Shown piece after piece: positions 6,849-15,852 of a stretch of 34,834 nucleotides of DNA. Made by a program: the position numbers and the translations under genes. A model generated the notes under the pieces. That model ran no database searches and had not been told where the DNA came from. It saw only the letters and a program-made list of their open reading frames with translations. Position 1 is the stretch's first letter, and the number at the start of each line of letters is the position of its first letter. The DNA is taken from the NCBI GenBank assembly GCA_003165315.1, contig PLSX01000258.1, positions 1 to 34,834 of the forward strand, given 5' to 3'. The stretch comes from Acidobacteriota bacterium. Its GTDB lineage: Bacteria; Acidobacteriota; Terriglobia; UBA7540.

Positions 6849-8501
6849 TCAGGCGGGTCCAAAACGCAGGATAGTCACGGTGATGTCATCGGACTGGGGG
6901 GCCGCTCCGACATACTCGCGGATGCTGGCCAAAATTCGCCGGGCCACCTCATCCGCCGTCAGGCCGCTGCAATTCTGCAAAAGCGTGAGCAGGCGGGCAT
7001 CGCCAAACAGACCTCCCAAAACATCGCGTGCTTCGGTGACGCCGTCCGACGTGGTCACAATCAGGTCGCCGGGGTAGACCTGGGCGCGATCGACGGAGAA
7101 TTCCACGCGAGGAAAGAGCCCCACGGGGAAATTGGATGATTCAATGCGATCCACGCCCCCCATGGCGCGGACAATGAGGGGTGGGATATGCCCGGCATTG
7201 ACAAATTCAAATCCCCCCTGCCGGTCCAGCACGCCGTAAAGAAGGGTGGCAAACATTTCCAGAGGCGTGCGCTCGCATAAGTAATCGTTGACGCGCCGAA
7301 AGAGCTCGCCCAGGTGGGGCGCGCCGGCAGCAACAGCGCCGAACGCTCCCTGGAGGCTTGCCGCCATCAGGGCCGCAGGCAAGCCTTTGCCGGACACGTC
7401 GGCCAGCGCAAAGCCGTAACGCCCGTCGGGAAGCTCCAGGACGTCGTAGTAATCGCCTCCCACCGCTTCCGTGGGGGTGGTGATGCTCAGCACCTGAAAG
7501 AAATCGCTTTGGGGCAGATCGCGGGGCAGCAATCCTTGCTGAATGTTTCGCGCCAGGAACATTTCGTGTTGGATGCGTTCCTGGCTGCGTGCCAAACGGA
7601 ACAGCCGGGCATTTTCAATGACGGTGGACCCTTCCACCGCCAGGGTTTGGAGCACTTGCCGGTCAAGTCCGGTGACTGCGGCAGCTTGCGCGCGAATGTC
7701 CAGGTAAAGCAGGCCAAGCAATTCCGGCGCTCTCCCCACAAACGTCTCACCCGCGGCATCCGCCATGTGCAGCTTTTGTAGTGGCACTGCAACGATGCCG
7801 CGAACGCCGGTGCGGATAATGCCGGTTTCCGAGGTGGCGCCGCCGGAGGCCTCTTCTTCCAGGATCACTTGTTCCTGGCCGGAAACTGCGACGCGATTGA
7901 TGACAGCGGTGGAGAAATCGGTGAGCTCGGGACTGAGGTAGATGCCGCCCTTGCCACGCGCCAGGCGGAGTTCCAAGCTACCCGCACCCTCTTTGAGGAA
8001 GAGCAGGCCCCGTTCGGCATTGGTAAGTTGAATGGCGGAGTCCAGCAGGGTGGTGAGCACTTCCTCCAGGGCCGGAGCACGCAGCATCATTTGCGCCATT
8101 TGAAGCAACAAGCCGAGGTGGTGCAGTTGCGGTGCGGAACTCTGCTCAGACGCCTTTTCGAATTTTTCCAGAAGCCCCGGGAGCATGGCCTCTTCCACGT
8201 TGAACATCAGGCCGTAGGAGTCTGAAACCCCGAGGCCAATCTGATCGCCGGGCTTCAAATTCCGGGGCCCTGTGATCTGGACGCCATTCAAAAATGTGCC
8301 GTGCCGGCTGCCCGCATCTTCCAGCAAATAGCTTTCGTTGTCTTTGACGATGCGCGCATGATGGCGGGAAATTCGCGTGTCGAGCAGCACCAGGTCGTTG
8401 TCGCCCTGCCGTCCCAGCGTAAAGGGCGTTCGTGAAATCTCAATTTCGCGTTGATTGCCGAAAGAGTCTCGGACCGTGATGTGAGGCAGGGCGTTGGGCA
8501 T
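6849..8501 (-). CDS. FHA-GAF-SpoIIE (PP2C-type) protein phosphatase
   Basis: A 550-residue signalling protein. Residues about 1-105 form an FHA domain (TLGRQGDNDLVLLDTRISRHHA and the GTFLNG motif), which binds phosphothreonine. Residues about 115-300 form a GAF sensor domain. Residues about 330-548 are a SpoIIE/RsbU-type serine phosphatase with metal-binding motifs VGGDYYDVLELPDGRYGFAL, ADVSGKGLPAALMAA, FVNAGHIPPLIV and, at the end, SDDITVTILR. Such phosphatases act on anti-anti-sigma factors or on FHA-bound phosphoproteins. No anti-sigma or kinase gene is adjacent, so its partner is not given by context. No strong ribosome-binding site precedes the ATG. The nearest upstream gene on the same strand starts at 9654 and ends at 8782, so a shared transcript is doubtful. 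Confidence 0.9.
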   Translation of the reverse strand: MPNALPHITVRDSFGNQREIEISRTPFTLGRQGDNDLVLLDTRISRHHARIVKDNESYLLEDAGSRHGTFLNGVQITGPRNLKPGDQIGLGVSDSYGLMFNVEEAMLPGLLEKFEKASEQSSAPQLHHLGLLLQMAQMMLRAPALEEVLTTLLDSAIQLTNAERGLLFLKEGAGSLELRLARGKGGIYLSPELTDFSTAVINRVAVSGQEQVILEEEASGGATSETGIIRTGVRGIVAVPLQKLHMADAAGETFVGRAPELLGLLYLDIRAQAAAVTGLDRQVLQTLAVEGSTVIENARLFRLARSQERIQHEMFLARNIQQGLLPRDLPQSDFFQVLSITTPTEAVGGDYYDVLELPDGRYGFALADVSGKGLPAALMAASLQGAFGAVAAGAPHLGELFRRVNDYLCERTPLEMFATLLYGVLDRQGGFEFVNAGHIPPLIVRAMGGVDRIESSNFPVGLFPRVEFSVDRAQVYPGDLIVTTSDGVTEARDVLGGLFGDARLLTLLQNCSGLTADEVARRILASIREYVGAAPQSDDITVTILRFGPA

Positions 8502-8724
8502 GAGATTCGCTGATATTTGAACGGTGCGCTTGCCATTATAACAAAGCCTGCGTTGCGCGCAAACCTGGGCGGCATCCTTTTAATCCCCTGATAATGCGCC
8601 GTGTTCATGCTGAAGATGTATACTGCTGCCTACTTGAGACGCAGGTTGATCCGAGGTAAGATCAAAGCCTCCCGCGGTGGAGAGAGATTTTGACAGCGAA
8701 GTCGTATCTGCTGAAATTATTGCC

Positions 8725-8771
8725 GATACGGGCTCGCCCGACCTCGAAGCTGATCATGGCTGGCCCGTATC
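8725..8771 (-). terminator. Inverted repeat after the SCO1 gene
   Basis: GATACGGGC (8725-8733) and GCCCGTATC (8763-8771) are a perfect 9-bp inverted repeat starting 10 bases after the stop of the CusF-SCO1 gene. A nested CGGGC/GCCCG stem is also present. On the minus strand the stem is followed by an A/T-rich stretch, but not by a clean T-run, so terminator activity is possible rather than certain. Confidence 0.4.
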
Positions 8772-8781
8772 TTGGGACCGC

Positions 8782-9654
8782 CTAACCGCGGGGTAGCGCC
8801 TTGAGATCCGCGAGCAATTCCGCCGGTTGCCAATCGTTTCCGCGATAAACCTTTACCACTTTTCCATCCGGGCCGATCAGTGCTGTGACCAGCGAGTGAA
8901 CGACCTGGCCGCTATCGGTCCAATACTTCAGGCCGAAGAACTCCGCAACTTTGCGCACCTGCTCCGGCGTGCCTGAGGCAAATTCCCAATGCGCAAAGGG
9001 ATTCGGTTTGCCCGCGCAGTCCAGGCCATAAGAGCGAAGCACGGCGGGCTTGTCGTATTCGGGATCGATGCTGATGCTCAGCAGGTGGAGGGACGCGGCG
9101 AGCTTGGGGTCATCCTGCGATTGCTCCAGAATTTGGGCGAAGTTTTTACTCATCAAGGGGCAATAGTTGGGAAGCGGGCAGCGCGTGTAGATAAAGGTCA
9201 GCAGTAAGGACTTCCCGCGATATTGATGGAGATGAATATGCCTGCCATCCTGATTCACCAGTGCGAAATCCGGGACTTCCTCCCCTAGTAATGGGTGCAC
9301 AGAATCCGAAGCCGAAGGCGAACCAGCCTGCGGTTTGGACTCTTCCGTCACCACGATGCCTTCCAGCCAGGCGCGGTCAGTGGCCACCACCAAAGTTGCG
9401 TGAATTGTTTGGCCGGGTTTGACAACGTCAAATACCCATTTGTCTTTGATGGGGTAATCCATGGTCATGGCGGCCATGTAACCCGGAATGGCTTCGTGCT
9501 GAAGCGTCACCGTGCCGGCGGTCTTGTCAATCGCCAGCACCTTCCCACGCAGATCAAAACGCTGCTCCGGCAGGGGCTTTTCGGTTTGGCAAGACGTGTT
9601 GGCAAAGACCATGATCAAACCAACCAGAATTGCCATGACCCGTTGCGCGCGCAT
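8782..9654 (-). CDS. CusF-like/SCO1 (SenC) fusion lipoprotein
   Basis: Predicted periplasmic copper-handling protein of 290 residues. The N-terminus MRAQRVMAILVGLIMVFA followed by NTSC is a likely lipoprotein signal, although the -3 residue is atypical. Residues about 35-100 match the CusF-like copper-binding fold (GKVLAIDKTAGTVTLQHEAI, then GYMAAMTMDYPI with methionine ligands). Residues about 120-290 are a SCO1/SenC thioredoxin fold with YTRCPLPNYCPLM and a histidine in GQVVHSLVTAL. The two cysteines (159 and 165) are five residues apart rather than the classical three. SCO proteins deliver copper to cytochrome oxidase CuA or act as thiol oxidoreductases. The ATG at 9654 was chosen because AGGGAGA lies about 7 bases upstream. 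The gene follows the TonB receptor on the same strand after 136 bases. Confidence 0.88.
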   Translation of the reverse strand: MRAQRVMAILVGLIMVFANTSCQTEKPLPEQRFDLRGKVLAIDKTAGTVTLQHEAIPGYMAAMTMDYPIKDKWVFDVVKPGQTIHATLVVATDRAWLEGIVVTEESKPQAGSPSASDSVHPLLGEEVPDFALVNQDGRHIHLHQYRGKSLLLTFIYTRCPLPNYCPLMSKNFAQILEQSQDDPKLAASLHLLSISIDPEYDKPAVLRSYGLDCAGKPNPFAHWEFASGTPEQVRKVAEFFGLKYWTDSGQVVHSLVTALIGPDGKVVKVYRGNDWQPAELLADLKALPRG

Positions 9655-9790
9655 TTTCAATCTCCCTTGGATAAAATCGTGTGGCCTCGTGTTGGGTCGC
9701 ACGGGTAATTCTACACCTTGAAAAGTCGCGGTAAGAAAAGCACACGCCACCAATTCTTGAATTTTGAATTTGTAAATCCGCGCCAACCTT

Positions 9791-11995
9791 CTAATAGTGG
9801 AAGCGGTAATGCACCTCAAAATAGATCTGTCTCGGGTTCACGGTATGGGTTCCCCCAAACGTATTGCTGGTGTCGATAAGATAGCGGTTGTTCAGCACAT
9901 TGGTTCCATTCAGGGAGAAAGACCACTTCTCTCCCAGGTCCTTGCCCAAAGCCAGATCTGCCGTGGTATGGGGCGGTAGGTGCGCAGGGCCATCGCCATT
10001 TACAAAGCCGGAGCCGAAATTGACACCGGGTGTCGCCCAGAAGCGGCGGGGCAGTTTGAATGAAAGCACGGTGCTGAACCCATTGCGCTGATCGTGATCG
10101 AGATAGAAATAGCTGATGGGCGCGTACTCGATCAGGCCTCCCGTGATGGGGCCCAGTCCTTTGCCGATGGCGTTGGCGTAGGCAACCCGCCACTGCACAT
10201 GGTTCCAGAGTTCGGGCGAGCGCAGGGTGACCTCCGTCCCGCTGATGAGTGCTGCCACATCGGTGAGGGGGATAAAGATGTTGGAATTGCCCACCTCATC
10301 GTGATCCAGGAAGTTACGCGCATTGGTGTGGTAGTTGTCCACGTCCATCGTCCATCCGCGCAGAGGCACCGTGAGGCCGATGTCATGCTGAATGTCCCTC
10401 TCGCCCGGCAGGGGAGTGAAGCTGACGCCCTGAGTCAGGGCATACTCCAGGGACGGGCCGCTCAAGCTGTCGAGAGGTGGCGGCTGATAGTAGTAGGCGT
10501 AGTAACCGTGAACTGTCCACCCGAGATGGGGAATGTGGATGCCTCCGCCCACGCGAGGGTCGACCGCATTTTCACTCAGTAATCCGCCGTAGTGGACCAC
10601 CCGGAGCCCGGCATCCAGCGTAAGCCACGTTGTTGGCCGGTACTGGTCCTCGGCAAATCCCGACTCATTATTGGCCCAGTGCGACTCTTGTTGCTCGAAC
10701 ACCTGAGTGCCAGGATTCGCCGTCAAGTTGAAATGCGTGTTGTTGCGCTGCCCCCAACTCTCGAAGCCGACGCGGGCATCGTGGTGTTTTTTGATTCCCT
10801 GCAGCATGGCCCGTACGCCTAAGTAGTCTGAACGGCTGTCCTCATTCAGGATGGTGGGCGTGTCTCCCGCGCCGCTGGAGTAATGAGTGTCGTTGAAATG
10901 AAAATAGGGTGAGACGGTAAGCAGCCACCCTTTCGGAGCGGTATGGGCCCAGTGGAAACCCACCAGGTCATCGCTTTCCAAATCAAGATCGCGAATTCCT
11001 GATGCCTGGGTGGGCGCATCGTTGGGGATGGCGTAATGGTCATTGCGCAGGGAAACGAGCCAACGCAACTGGTCGTGCGGCGAGGCGTTGAAGAGCAATG
11101 ACAGGAACCCACCCTCTCCGCTGTCCTGATCGTGAATGATGGCCGAGGTGGGGGTGCCAAGCCCCAGGTCCGAACGGTTGGCATCGGCGCTGCCATAGTA
11201 GGCAAAGCGTTCCGTATGGCTGCCAAAACTCACCTGATCGTCTGTGGTTTGGAAATTGCCGTATGACGCAACCAACTCCGCGCGATTATTGCGCTCGAAT
11301 CCCGAGGGAGAAACCACATTGAAGATGCCATAAGTGCGGTCACCATACTCACTGGAGTAACCGCCGCGTTCCACCTCCAGCGATTCCACATTCTTGGGAT
11401 TGATCAAGGGCGCAACGTTGACGGCAATGTTGGTGTTGATCACGGGAATGCCGTCAATAAACCAGTCGTCCTGGTGCCCGTCACGGATGTGCAGCATGTC
11501 ATGCACCATGTAAGCGCCGGGGGTGAAGTCGGTGATCATGGCCATGCTGTTTGTCTGGTCCGCGCCCGCAGTGTGAGAGATTTCCTGGGATGAAACGAGC
11601 GTCTGCAGGGTGGAGGATTGGGTCTTGAGCTTGCTCTCCTGTTCGGAGACCTGAACCAGTTGCCGCGAGCCTGCGATCTCCAGGGGGAAATGGAGCACCG
11701 GTGATTTGCCCGCCACAACGGAAATGGATTGCTCTCGCACACCGAATCCCGCCGCTGTAACGCTGACCGTGTAATTTCCCAGCGGCACATCGGGAAAATG
11801 GAATTCGCCTTCGGAATCGGATTGGGTCGTTTGTGACCAAGTCGAAGACTGCGTACGAAGGACGACGGTTGCGCCTGCGATGGGACGATGTTGAGGATCG
11901 TGCACGACTCCCCGGATTTTCCCCGGATCTGCCCCCAACGCGACCAATGAAAAGAAGAAGGCCAACAGCATAGCCAAAAGAACTCTTTGCCTCAT
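9791..11995 (-). CDS. TonB-dependent outer-membrane receptor with carboxypeptidase-like N-terminal domain
   Basis: A 734-residue outer-membrane transporter. A signal peptide (MRQRVLLAMLLAFFFSLVAL) precedes a carboxypeptidase-regulatory-like beta sandwich (GKIRGVVHDPQHRPIAGATV to FPLEIAG, residues about 22-110). Next come a linker and a plug domain with DDWFIDGIPV and VESLEVERGGYSSEYGDRTY, and then a barrel of about 500 residues ending in IYFEVHYRFHY with a C-terminal aromatic residue. The start at 11995 has GGAGG five bases upstream; the longer frame to 12088 runs into repeat DNA. The substrate is not stated by sequence, but its position between a Cys/His-rich secreted protein and a copper-type SCO1 lipoprotein suggests a metal or metal complex. 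Confidence 0.88.
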   Translation of the reverse strand: MRQRVLLAMLLAFFFSLVALGADPGKIRGVVHDPQHRPIAGATVVLRTQSSTWSQTTQSDSEGEFHFPDVPLGNYTVSVTAAGFGVREQSISVVAGKSPVLHFPLEIAGSRQLVQVSEQESKLKTQSSTLQTLVSSQEISHTAGADQTNSMAMITDFTPGAYMVHDMLHIRDGHQDDWFIDGIPVINTNIAVNVAPLINPKNVESLEVERGGYSSEYGDRTYGIFNVVSPSGFERNNRAELVASYGNFQTTDDQVSFGSHTERFAYYGSADANRSDLGLGTPTSAIIHDQDSGEGGFLSLLFNASPHDQLRWLVSLRNDHYAIPNDAPTQASGIRDLDLESDDLVGFHWAHTAPKGWLLTVSPYFHFNDTHYSSGAGDTPTILNEDSRSDYLGVRAMLQGIKKHHDARVGFESWGQRNNTHFNLTANPGTQVFEQQESHWANNESGFAEDQYRPTTWLTLDAGLRVVHYGGLLSENAVDPRVGGGIHIPHLGWTVHGYYAYYYQPPPLDSLSGPSLEYALTQGVSFTPLPGERDIQHDIGLTVPLRGWTMDVDNYHTNARNFLDHDEVGNSNIFIPLTDVAALISGTEVTLRSPELWNHVQWRVAYANAIGKGLGPITGGLIEYAPISYFYLDHDQRNGFSTVLSFKLPRRFWATPGVNFGSGFVNGDGPAHLPPHTTADLALGKDLGEKWSFSLNGTNVLNNRYLIDTSNTFGGTHTVNPRQIYFEVHYRFHY

Positions 11996-12008
11996 AAAAA
12001 CCTCCGGA

Positions 12009-12240
12009 ATTGCCGATGGACGATTGCCGATTTGCGCAATCGTCACCGAGATAGGGTGCTGTGGGAAAAGAGCCGTGGGCCTCGTCACCGACGGTTTAGA
12101 TCGGTGATCGTGATTGCCGATTCATTCAATCGACAATCGTCAATCGAAAATCGTCAATAAAAAGGTCCACAGCGATGGAATTAGAGATTGACGGTCATCG
12201 ATTCGCTCCATCGACAATCGTCAATCCATCATCGGCAATT
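12009..12240. repeat. Cluster of short GATTGACGATTGTCGA repeats
   Basis: The 16-mer TCGACAATCGTCAATC occurs perfectly at 12130-12145 and 12211-12226, 81 bases apart. Degenerate copies in both orientations fill the interval (for example GATTGACGGTCATCGATT at 12186, and TTGCCGAT/ATCGGCAA units). Related degenerate copies lie at 29549-29685. The cluster separates the TonB receptor from the Cys/His-rich gene and contains the receptor's upstream region. Confidence 0.6.
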
Positions 12241-12607
12241 AGAGAGTTGTGCGGGGAGGCTGTTCAGGAATTCGGGCATGAGAAGGCAAAAGATTTAAAG
12301 ACGAAACATGCTGTTCGAAACTCCAGGGTGTGACCGGATCAGACCACCGATGCTCCGTGGGCATGTAAACCAGAGAGCTGAGGGCTGAACTCAGGTAGTT
12401 GTCTTGCGAGCCCAATCCGCAACGGCCTCCATGACCCATGCAGCAAATCGGGGTGTGACCGGAAGCGTGGTGATGGCCGGGGCACGTGCAGGCGGCCGGA
12501 GGGCAGGCGCAGGCCCCAACTTGGGCGCCAAGTGATGCCCACCGCAGGCACGGGGCGAGCAGTGCAGCAATGGTCAAAATGGCCAGAATTCGAATGGCGA
12601 TGCGCAT
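12239..12607 (-). CDS. Small secreted Cys/His-rich protein, putative metal binding
   Basis: A 122-residue protein with a signal peptide (MRIAIRILAILTIAALLAP). A short segment from about residue 32 carries CACPPAACTCPGHHH and then ICCMGHGGRC: seven cysteines and five histidines within about 32 residues. The rest is low in cysteine and ends NLLPSHARIPEQPPRTTL. The density of soft ligands suggests copper or zinc binding at the cell surface or in the periplasm. I do not recognise a named family. The gene lies upstream of, and is co-directional with, the TonB receptor and SCO1 genes. The longer open frame (to 12958) lacks protein-like character before this ATG; no strong Shine-Dalgarno is visible. 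Confidence 0.6.
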   Translation of the reverse strand: MRIAIRILAILTIAALLAPCLRWASLGAQVGACACPPAACTCPGHHHASGHTPICCMGHGGRCGLGSQDNYLSSALSSLVYMPTEHRWSDPVTPWSFEQHVSSLNLLPSHARIPEQPPRTTL

Positions 12608-13405
12608 GTTTTTCGTTGCAAGCCCAAAATGGGATTGTAACAGATTTTGGGCGGAGGAGTTGAACCGAGGTGAGCAGAGCAAGACGTGTGCCGTGGGCCA
12701 ACATATCGCTGTCACGCGGCTAGGGACGGTGCAAACTCCCCAGTTAGGACTTACGGGCGTCAACGTTCGTGAGCTTCGCCGCCGGGACTGCCCTGTACAC
12801 GATCGGGAAACGGGATTGCTGCCAAGCGATGTGGGGAAATTGGAGCTTTTGACTCTTGCCCTTAGCTTTGCTCCTGTCTGAAAGCAGGGAGGTGCCTTGG
12901 CGGCAAGGGTGTTCGTCGGGGCGAAAGGGTCTTCGAACTTGCCGCCAAGGCTTAGCACCGCATGGGGCGGGTCACTCGCAGCGCTGGAGAGCTTGAACGC
13001 TACCCTATCTATCGACCCTTCAAGTGAATACTTGAACGAAATTTATCCCCGCGCTCCGATTCGCGCATTCGCGGTGTTGCATGTCAACATATCCTCACGG
13101 TTCATCCCTAAGGTCCTGTTTCGGCGGCAATGATATCCAAAAGTGAAGATTGCGCCCCCTCCGCATACGCCACACGGCGCATCATCTCGTTCAATTCTGT
13201 AAGTCGGCGCCTATCGTTGTGGGCTTTGCTTTCAATACCTTCCAGCGCTCAAAAGGCCACTTGGCGCCCATTTGTCCATTTCGCCGTTCTTTAAGGCCTT
13301 AACATTTTGCAATTATTTAACATGTGCTTGGAAACCCTTTGGGGTCGAAAAGCAGTCCAAGCAAAGGCTAATGGAAATAACTTAGGAAAGGTAGGGAAAC
13401 ATTCG
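12608..13405. other. Intergenic region, no gene recognised
   Basis: About 800 bases between the divergent Cys/His-rich gene and the first DUF2844 gene. Open frames here have no protein-like composition. The only structure I noted is a small dyad CAAGT-N4-ACTTG at 13021-13034. Promoters for both flanking transcripts should lie here, but I cannot place them with confidence. Confidence 0.5.
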
Positions 13406-13849
13406 ATGAGGAGCATCTTGAGTGTTCTGCTCATGCTGATGATGGGAAGTCTTCCGGCATGGGCTGCGCTGGGCGGCGATGTAGCGTCGGTAACCTCCGA
13501 CGTGCAAGTTCTTCGCGGTCAACATACGATGGTGGCCAAAACGGGTTTCACACTGCACCAAATCACCTCTTCAGACGGCAGCGTCGTAAACGAATTCGTC
13601 TCGCCGGCGGGAGTTGTCTTTGGAGTCTCCTGGCAGGGACATTTCGTCCCTAATCTGAAGCAGTTGTTGGGGTCCTATGCGACGAATCTTCAACAGGGCC
13701 AACGCACCGAGGTCATACCCCGCCACGCGGTGACGATCCAGGGGGATAATTTCATGCTTTCCAGTTTCGGCCACGGCCGCTCCTTCCGCGGGCGCGCCGT
13801 TGTGCCCGGCCTCGTTCCCGCCAACCTGACGCCGGAGGTGGTGCAATGA
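13406..13849 (+). CDS. DUF2844 secreted protein (first copy)
   Basis: A 147-residue protein with a signal peptide (RSILSVLLMLMMGSLPAWA, cleavage likely after AWA). The conserved DUF2844 body includes ALGGDVASVTSDVQVL, SVVNEFVSPAGVVFGVSWQG, FVPNLKQLLGSYATNL and a C-terminal DNFMLSSFGHGRSFRGRAVV stretch. The family function is unknown. The start at 13406 puts the signal peptide at the N-terminus and is preceded by GGTAGGG; the longer frame from 13307 is not protein-like. Its stop overlaps the start of the DUF3443 gene (ATGA), and the same arrangement recurs in the second copy. The two proteins are probably made in fixed ratio and act together outside the cytoplasm. Confidence 0.88.
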   Translation: MRSILSVLLMLMMGSLPAWAALGGDVASVTSDVQVLRGQHTMVAKTGFTLHQITSSDGSVVNEFVSPAGVVFGVSWQGHFVPNLKQLLGSYATNLQQGQRTEVIPRHAVTIQGDNFMLSSFGHGRSFRGRAVVPGLVPANLTPEVVQ

Positions 13850-15852
13850 ATTCCAAAGCTCTTTCCGCGGCAAATTTCAGCCGCTTCTTTGCTGTCCTAA
13901 TAGGGTTAGCACTCTTGACCGGTTGCGGTGGGTCCAGCACGACCACACCCACGACCGCCCCGGCTGTTAGCCTCTCTGCCACTACCCTCACCTTTACCAG
14001 CGGCGTGGGTGTTGCCAGCGCTCCCCAGTCGGTGACCGTATCCAACACCGGAAACGCCGCTTTGTCCTTCACCAGCATTACGTCGAGTAATGGAGTTTTC
14101 GCCCAAACCAATACGTGCGGCACGGGAATTGCCGCGGGCGCCACGTGCTCGATTAGCGTAATCTTTACGCCCACGGCTTTGGATCCTCCCAGCAGTCCGG
14201 CGAGCGGCACCCTGACTATCACTGACAATGCCAGTGGCAGCCCACAAACAGTGACCCTGTCGGGCACCAGCACAAGTGTTTCACTCTCCACCAACAGTTT
14301 GACTTTTTCGGGCGTTGCGGTCGGTACCACCAGTCCGGCTCAAACCGTCACGCTTAATAACAGCAGTTCCAGCGCACTTGCTGTCTCCAGCATCACCATT
14401 TCAGGCGACTTTGGCCAGACCAACAATTGTGGCTCAAGCGTCACAGGCAACGGCAGTTGCACGATTAATGTGACATTTTCGCCGTTGGGGAGCGGCCCGT
14501 GGACGGGCACCCTCACTATCGTCGATGCCTCCGGGACGCAGACTGTGTCCTTGACGGGATCAACCGCCGTCAACAACACGGTGCCGGTTACGATCGGCTT
14601 TGGGCCCAATGGACCTGGAACGGTCACGGCCTCTTCGGCCCCATACTTTAATGGGATTTTCACCTCGGTTACGGTGTGTGAGCCGGGCAGCAGCACTAGC
14701 AGCAGCAGTAGCAGCACCACGAATTGTGGCACAATCTCCAACATCCTTGTGGATACCGACTCCGTAGGGCTGCGCATCCTTGCCAGCGCCGTTCCGAGCA
14801 ATGTCTCCCTGAAAACGCTCACGGACTCAAGTGGCAACGCGATCAATGAGTGCTACGAATTTGGCAGCTTGAACTATGTTTGGGGGCCGGTGGCCATGGC
14901 CACCGTTCAGATTGGCAGCGAAATGGCCACGGCTGAACCGGGGGCAGGCGCGAATACCGGGATTCCCATTCAACTCATCAGTGCTACTTCCGATGCTCCT
15001 TCAGGAGCCCAATGCCTGTCAGGTGGTGGAGGCAATTTGAATACGGTTGCCTCCCTCGGTTCCAACGGGATACTGGGTATTGGGCTCGACCCGCAGGATT
15101 GTTCCTACTACGGCGGCAACGGCTGCACCTCTTCCACTACTGACCCATACTATATCGGGTGCTCCAATACCACCTGTGGATATGAGAATATGCCTGTGGC
15201 GGACCAGGTGTGGAATCCCGTTGCGACTTTCCCGTCGGATAATAATGGTGAGTCGATCCAGCTACCGTCCATACCTTCCAACGGTGCGGCCAACAACACG
15301 GTGACCGGCACTCTGACCTTCGGCATCGGGACCCAGAGCAATAATGCCATTCCTGGCAGTGCTGGTGTTTACGAAGTTGATGACGTTGGCAGCTTTGGGA
15401 TAGCAACCTACAATGGAGTCCAATACAACTCCAGCAACAGTGGTGGGAGCTTTATCGACAGCGGCTCGAATGCCCTCTATGTCTCTGATGAAACGACGCT
15501 GGGGACTACCGACTGTCTAATTAGCAGTACGGACATCGGGTTCTACTGTCCCAGTTCAAACCTCAATCTTTCCCTGGGGCTGGCGGCAGCGGTGGGGGGT
15601 GTACCGGGAACAGCTGGAACTTCAACTACGGTCTCGCTGCCTATTGAAAATGCTATTACCACGCTGTTCCCAACGAATAATGCCGCGTTCAATGACTTGG
15701 CCGGGGGGAGCTGCATTCCTGCGACAGGTTCTCCTTGCAGTGCTTCAACCGATTCCTGGGATCTCGGGCTGCCATTTTTCTTTGGCCGCACGATTTTCGT
15801 TGGCATAGAAGGTACAAACGCAAGCTATCCCTATGGCTTCTGGGCGTTTTAG
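13846..15852 (+). CDS. DUF3443 lipoprotein with two ASH-type repeats and a pepsin-like C-terminal region
   Basis: A 668-residue lipoprotein: lipobox around LIGLALLTGCGG, then two Ig-like repeats of the ASH/choice-of-anchor type (about residues 38-140 and 143-240; SLSATTLTF... and SLSTNSLTF...). A DUF3443 domain covers about 247-668. In order it shows ILVDTDSVGLRI (Asp303), a flap-like FGSLNYVWGPVAMATVQIG (from 339), NGILGIG (407-413), GTLTFGIG (488-495), FIDSGSNALYV (Asp538) and DLGLPFFFGRTIFVGI (from 639). These match the sequence landmarks of pepsin-family aspartic proteases, except that the first DTG reads DTD. A serine run (about 281-291) precedes the first motif. The gene is coupled to the upstream DUF2844 gene. 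Family assignment is by recognition; the protease-fold reading is my inference. Confidence 0.85.
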   Translation: MNSKALSAANFSRFFAVLIGLALLTGCGGSSTTTPTTAPAVSLSATTLTFTSGVGVASAPQSVTVSNTGNAALSFTSITSSNGVFAQTNTCGTGIAAGATCSISVIFTPTALDPPSSPASGTLTITDNASGSPQTVTLSGTSTSVSLSTNSLTFSGVAVGTTSPAQTVTLNNSSSSALAVSSITISGDFGQTNNCGSSVTGNGSCTINVTFSPLGSGPWTGTLTIVDASGTQTVSLTGSTAVNNTVPVTIGFGPNGPGTVTASSAPYFNGIFTSVTVCEPGSSTSSSSSSTTNCGTISNILVDTDSVGLRILASAVPSNVSLKTLTDSSGNAINECYEFGSLNYVWGPVAMATVQIGSEMATAEPGAGANTGIPIQLISATSDAPSGAQCLSGGGGNLNTVASLGSNGILGIGLDPQDCSYYGGNGCTSSTTDPYYIGCSNTTCGYENMPVADQVWNPVATFPSDNNGESIQLPSIPSNGAANNTVTGTLTFGIGTQSNNAIPGSAGVYEVDDVGSFGIATYNGVQYNSSNSGGSFIDSGSNALYVSDETTLGTTDCLISSTDIGFYCPSSNLNLSLGLAAAVGGVPGTAGTSTTVSLPIENAITTLFPTNNAAFNDLAGGSCIPATGSPCSASTDSWDLGLPFFFGRTIFVGIEGTNASYPYGFWAF

